A stretch of 64,000 bases of DNA from Streptomyces hygroscopicus (GTDB lineage: Bacteria > Actinomycetota > Actinomycetes > Streptomycetales > Streptomycetaceae): NCBI GenBank assembly GCA_002021875.1, contig CP018627.1, positions 8,928,001 to 8,992,000 of the forward strand. Reading direction: 5' to 3'. This document shows positions 61,189-64,000 of the stretch, in pieces. The translations under genes and the position numbers were made by a program. Numbering within the stretch: position 1 is the first letter of the stretch; the number at the start of each line of letters is the position of its first letter. The notes beneath the pieces are model-generated. The model saw only the letters and a program-made list of their open reading frames with translations, was not told the DNA's origin and made no database searches.

Positions 61189-62136
61189 GTGACCTCGCAC
61201 GCAGAGCCCTCGGAACTCCCGGGCGTCACCAAGGAGGACGAGGCGCCGCCCGCCGGGCCCGTCCGCAAGCAGCCGCCGCCGGGCTTCACCCCCGAGGGCC
61301 GGGTCGGCAGCGAGGGCAAGGTCCTCAACGTCTTCTCGCACGGCATCCTGGTGGTCTGGGGGCTGCTCGTCACCCTGCCGCTGCTGTGGGCGGTGATGAG
61401 CTCCCTCAAGACCGACAAGCAGATCTTCACCTCGCCCTGGGGACTGCCCTCCGCCCTGCACTTCGACAACTGGACCCGGGCCTGGAGCAAGTCGAACATC
61501 GGCGACTTCTTCCTCAATACGATCCTGGTGGTGGGCTGCTCCCTGATCGGGACGATGCTGCTGGGCTCGATGGCGGCATACATCCTGGCTCGCTTTGAAT
61601 TCCCGGGAAAGCGATTCATCTATTTCATGTTCGTCGGCGGGATGAGTTTTCCCATCATCCTGGCGCTGGTGCCGCTGTTCTTCGTGATGAAGAACATGAG
61701 CCTGCTCAACACCTTCCATGGGCTCATTCTGGTCTATATCGCCTATTCGCTGCCGTTCACGGTCTTCTTCCTCACCTCGTTCTTCAAGACGCTGCCGTCC
61801 TCGGTCGCGGAGGCGGCCCTGATCGACGGGGCCTCCCATACCCGTACGTTCTTCCAGGTCATGCTGCCGATGGCGAAGCCCGGCCTGATCAGCGTCGGGA
61901 TCTTCAACTTCCTCGGCCAGTGGAACCAGTACATGCTGCCCACGGTGCTCAACACCGATGAGGACAAGCGGGTGCTCACCCAGGGGCTGGTGCAGCTCGC
62001 GGCCAGCCAGCAGTACAAGGGCGACTGGTCCGCGCTTTTCGCCGGTCTGGTGCTGGCGATGCTTCCGGTGCTCGGCGTCTACATCCTCTTCCAGCGGCAG
62101 GTCCAGGCGGGCCTGACCGCGGGCGCGCTCAAATAG
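61189..62136 (+). CDS. ngcG: Carbohydrate ABC transporter permease, NgcG-type
   Basis: A 315-residue MalG-like permease with a ~40-residue Pro/Glu-rich cytoplasmic tail before the first TM (ILVVWGLLVTLPLLWAVMSS). The EAA loop is VAEAALIDGASHTRTFFQVM. Start GTG 61189 with GGGGGT upstream. It is the last gene of the transporter operon, closed by a strong hairpin 21 bp downstream. Confidence 0.9.
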   Translation: MTSHAEPSELPGVTKEDEAPPAGPVRKQPPPGFTPEGRVGSEGKVLNVFSHGILVVWGLLVTLPLLWAVMSSLKTDKQIFTSPWGLPSALHFDNWTRAWSKSNIGDFFLNTILVVGCSLIGTMLLGSMAAYILARFEFPGKRFIYFMFVGGMSFPIILALVPLFFVMKNMSLLNTFHGLILVYIAYSLPFTVFFLTSFFKTLPSSVAEAALIDGASHTRTFFQVMLPMAKPGLISVGIFNFLGQWNQYMLPTVLNTDEDKRVLTQGLVQLAASQQYKGDWSALFAGLVLAMLPVLGVYILFQRQVQAGLTAGALK

Positions 62137-62157
62137 GGGCGGCCGGAGAGCGCTTTT

Positions 62158-62210
62158 CACGGCCCCGTCCTTTCCGTCGCGCGGCGTCGCGCGGAAAGGA
62201 CGGGGCCGTG
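62158..62210. terminator. Perfect 19-bp hairpin after ngcG
   Basis: CACGGCCCCGTCCTTTCCG (62158-62176) pairs completely with 62192-62210 around a 15-nt GC-rich loop that can itself fold. It separates ngcEFG from rok7B7 transcription. Confidence 0.95.
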
Positions 62211-62499
62211 TGCTGTGGGCCGCCCCAGGGATTCCGTTCCGCCGGGCCGGCCGTACGCTGGCTGGAATATCGCCGCGATGCCGCGGACCCGCCGGGAGAC
62301 GGGCGGGAGGTATCAGGAGGTGGACCGGAGGTGTCGGAAGGTGCCGCCGGGCGTCCCGCGACGGTCAGGGACTTGACGTGGGACAACCGTGGCGGCTCAG
62401 CTTAGAGTTCACATGTTGGAGACACCGCTGGGCCTCACTGCTGCGGCCCGGCCGGCGGAGCGGCCGTCGTGCCGCCCGCGAAGGCGGGAGTGGATGGGC
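62211..62499 (+). other. Leader/promoter region of the ROK regulator gene
   Basis: 289 bp with no separate gene. A TTGACG box (62373-62378) and a TTAGAG stretch (62402-62407) could be promoter parts, but their spacing is too wide to pair confidently. In-frame ATGs at 62413 and 62494 open longer versions of the ROK protein whose extra residues are not family-like. Confidence 0.4.
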
Positions 62500-63699
62500 G
62501 TGGAGACTCCGGGATCGCAGTCGTCGCTGCACCGGGCCAATCTCGAGCGGGTGGTCCGTGCGGTGCGGATGGCGGGCTCGCTGACCCAGGCGGAGATCGC
62601 CCGGTCCACCGGGCTGTCCGCCGCCACCGTCTCCAACATCGTGCGTGAGCTCAAGGACGGCGGAACGGTCGAGGTCACCCCCACCTCGGCGGGCGGCCGC
62701 CGGGCGCGCAGCGTCTCGCTCAGCGGCGACGCGGGCATCGTCGTAGGGGTGGATTTCGGCCATACGCATCTGCGCGTCGCCATCGGCAACCTCGCCCATC
62801 AGGTGCTGGCCGAGGAGGCTGAGCCGCTGGATGTGGACGCCTCCTCCTCGCAGGGGCTGGACCGGGCGGAGCAGCTGGTCAGCAGGCTGATCACGGCCAG
62901 CGGGCTGAGCCAGGACAAGGTGGTCGGCGTCGGTCTCGGCGTGCCCGCCCCGATCGATGTGGAGACCGGCACGCTGGGCTCGACCGCGATCCTGCCGGGC
63001 TGGGCGGGCACCAATCCGCGCGATGACCTGGCGCAGCGGCTCGGGGTGCCGGTGCATGTGGACAACGACGCCAACCTCGGTGCGCTCGGCGAGCTGGTCT
63101 GGGGCTCCGGCCGCGGGGTCGCCGACCTCGCGTACATCAAGGTCGCCGACGGTGTCGGCGCGGGGCTGGTGATCAGCGGGAAGATCTACCGCGGCCCCGG
63201 CGGTACGGCGGGCGAGATCGGCCATATCACCCTCGACGAGTCGGGCCCGGTGTGCCGCTGCGGCAACCGCGGCTGTCTGGAGACCTTCACCGCGGCCCGC
63301 TATGTGCTGCCGCTGCTGCGATCCAGCCATGGCGCGGATCTCACCGTGGAGCGCATGGTGCAGCTGGCCCGCGAGGGCGACCCCGGCTGCCGGCGGGTGA
63401 TCGGGGATGTCGGCCGGCACATCGGCAGCGGGGTGGCCAACCTCTGCAATCTGATCAATCCGAGCCGGATGGTGCTGGGCGGTCAGCTCGCCGAGGCGGG
63501 GGAGCTGGTGCTGGGCCCGATCCGGGAGTCGGTCGCGCGGTACGCGATCCCCAGCGCGGCCCATCAGCTGTCGGTGATGCCCGGGGCGCTCGGCGGCCGG
63601 GCCGAGGTGCTGGGCGCGCTGGCGCTGGTGCTCAGCGAGATGGGAGATTCGACGCTGCTGGACGGTGCGCTCTCGGCGGGGGCTCCGGCCCTCACCTGA
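62500..63699 (+). CDS. rok7B7: ROK-family regulator Rok7B7
   Basis: A 399-residue ROK repressor. The N-terminal wHTH is LERVVRAVRMAGSLTQAEIA, STGLSAATVSNIVREL. The ROK/actin-like domain has GVDFGHTHLRVAIG, VDNDANLGALGELVWG and the zinc loop CRCGNRGCLE (C252, C254, C259). Rok7B7 is known to influence carbon catabolite repression, xylose uptake and antibiotic production in streptomycetes. GTG 62500 (METPGSQ) was preferred: GGGAG is 9 bp upstream, versus 3 bp for ATG 62494. Its position between ngcEFG and a sugar-binding lipoprotein matches the known locus. Confidence 0.9.
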   Translation: METPGSQSSLHRANLERVVRAVRMAGSLTQAEIARSTGLSAATVSNIVRELKDGGTVEVTPTSAGGRRARSVSLSGDAGIVVGVDFGHTHLRVAIGNLAHQVLAEEAEPLDVDASSSQGLDRAEQLVSRLITASGLSQDKVVGVGLGVPAPIDVETGTLGSTAILPGWAGTNPRDDLAQRLGVPVHVDNDANLGALGELVWGSGRGVADLAYIKVADGVGAGLVISGKIYRGPGGTAGEIGHITLDESGPVCRCGNRGCLETFTAARYVLPLLRSSHGADLTVERMVQLAREGDPGCRRVIGDVGRHIGSGVANLCNLINPSRMVLGGQLAEAGELVLGPIRESVARYAIPSAAHQLSVMPGALGGRAEVLGALALVLSEMGDSTLLDGALSAGAPALT

Positions 63700-63793
63700 C
63701 CGCCGGATCGCGGCCGTTGGCCCCGGTCTTGCCTGAGCGGCTTTGTCCGGTCACGCTCCGTCTATCCGGCCTGTCCGGCTGCGTTCACTCAGA

Positions 63794-63822
63794 TAACGAA
63801 TGGCACCGTTGCCATCTCGTTA
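63794..63822. promoter_or_regulatory. 29-bp dyad operator upstream of the sugar-binding gene
   Basis: TAACGA-TGGCA-CCGT-TGCCA-TCGTTA: outer 6-bp and inner 5-bp arms both perfect, with small spacers. It is a LacI/ROK-like site with a CG-containing centre, 94 bp upstream of the ATG. Confidence 0.75.
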
Positions 63823-63826
63823 AGGA

Positions 63827-63839
63827 TTTACTTCTTGAC
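63827..63839 (+). promoter_or_regulatory. Rok7B7 consensus-type site overlapping a -35 box
   Basis: TTTACTTCTTGAC fits TTKAMKHSTTSAV, the Rok7B7 motif as I recall it, at all 13 positions. It also contains the TTGAC of a -35 box. The adjacent gene is the expected Rok7B7 target, which makes this site convincing though unverified. Confidence 0.65.
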
Positions 63840-63915
63840 GTCATGCGGGCGGCCGAGTTGACTTCCAGCCACCTCGGCCGCAATGACGCGGCCTCGTCAG
63901 GGAGGTCACCCCCAA

Positions 63916-64000
63916 ATGAACGCAACGATGCGTCGCGTCGCTCTCGCTGCTTCTGTCCTGTCGATGACCGTCGCCCTCGCCGCCTGTGGTTCGGCGAAGG
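63916..64000 (+). CDS. xylF: Sugar ABC transporter binding lipoprotein, N-terminus (cut by window edge)
   Basis: Only 28 codons are visible: MNATMRRVALAASVLSMTVA followed by LAACGSAK. This is a lipoprotein signal peptide with lipobox LAAC. GGAGG lies 10 bp before ATG 63916. By position after rok7B7 it should be the xylose/ribose-type CUT2 binding protein of the xylFGH operon; the symbol rests on synteny only. Confidence 0.6.
   Translation, partial: MNATMRRVALAASVLSMTVALAACGSAK

Noticed and set aside
44706..62136. Secondary-metabolite gene cluster
   Set aside because: No PKS, NRPS, terpene or RiPP genes; the MmpL, PIG-L and SDR genes are scattered in different transcription units.
62413..62499. 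Longer N-terminus for Rok7B7 from ATG 62413
   Set aside because: The extra residues are Arg/Pro/Ala-rich and unlike the family; a ribosome site fits the GTG at 62500 better.

Overview
The window is high-GC actinobacterial DNA. Codon bias, GTG starts, ATGA-type overlaps and GC-rich hairpins without U-tracts all point to Streptomyces. The right-hand part follows the order I recall for the Streptomyces coelicolor SCO5999-SCO6009 neighbourhood: aconitase, then a GlcNAc/chitobiose-type ABC transporter, then the ROK regulator Rok7B7, then a xylose-type binding protein. That match is from memory of the families, not from a search.

Region 1 (1-18.9 kb) is mostly ordinary chromosomal genes. It holds an ATPase end, a MazG-like pyrophosphohydrolase, a small conserved protein with developmental-looking promoter palindromes, an F420-type oxidoreductase and homocysteine methyltransferase. 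The Hen1-Pnkp RNA-repair pair follows, then a GlxA-type regulator with a divergent MFS exporter. Next are a Crp/Fnr regulator and an unrecognised P-loop protein followed by a tail-anchored membrane protein. The region ends with arginine deiminase plus ornithine carbamoyltransferase, an RsbW-like ATPase and a membrane protein.

Region 2 (18.9-32.5 kb, minus strand) is a catabolic locus for alpha-galactosides. A secreted GH27 alpha-galactosidase is followed by a tightly overlapping operon. The operon encodes a sugar ABC importer, a GH36 alpha-galactosidase, an SDR (probable galactose dehydrogenase), a FadR-type regulator, galactonate dehydratase, a mutarotase-like protein, a KDPGal-type aldolase, an SMP-30 lactonase and a PfkB kinase. 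Together they form a complete oxidative De Ley-Doudoroff route from galactoside to pyruvate and glyceraldehyde-3-phosphate. Both transcription units start with the same 24-bp AT-rich element abutting a TTGAC -35 box.

Region 3 (32.5-40.4 kb) is an accessory zone with decay. It contains an epimerase fragment, a TetR fragment, an alpha/beta-hydrolase fragment fused to a frameshifted SDR tail, and a truncated F420:NADP oxidoreductase. Among them sit two intact TetR genes with clear double operators, an SDR gene, an XRE-HTH/MurA-like fusion enzyme, a Uma2 nuclease and a LysR regulator.

Region 4 (40.4-64 kb) begins with aconitase, preceded by a perfect-armed palindrome and an iron-box-like site. 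Two secreted GH92 alpha-mannosidase-type genes follow, each with the same LacI-type operator upstream. Between them lie a GNAT gene, a TetR/MmpL pair, a small Rpn-like protein, a PIG-L deacetylase and an NmrA/HxlR pair. The end holds a lipoprotein, ngcEFG-like genes with a DasR-box-like site, Rok7B7, and the start of a sugar-binding lipoprotein whose promoter carries a Rok7B7-type motif. No tRNA, rRNA, CRISPR array or intact transposon was seen.
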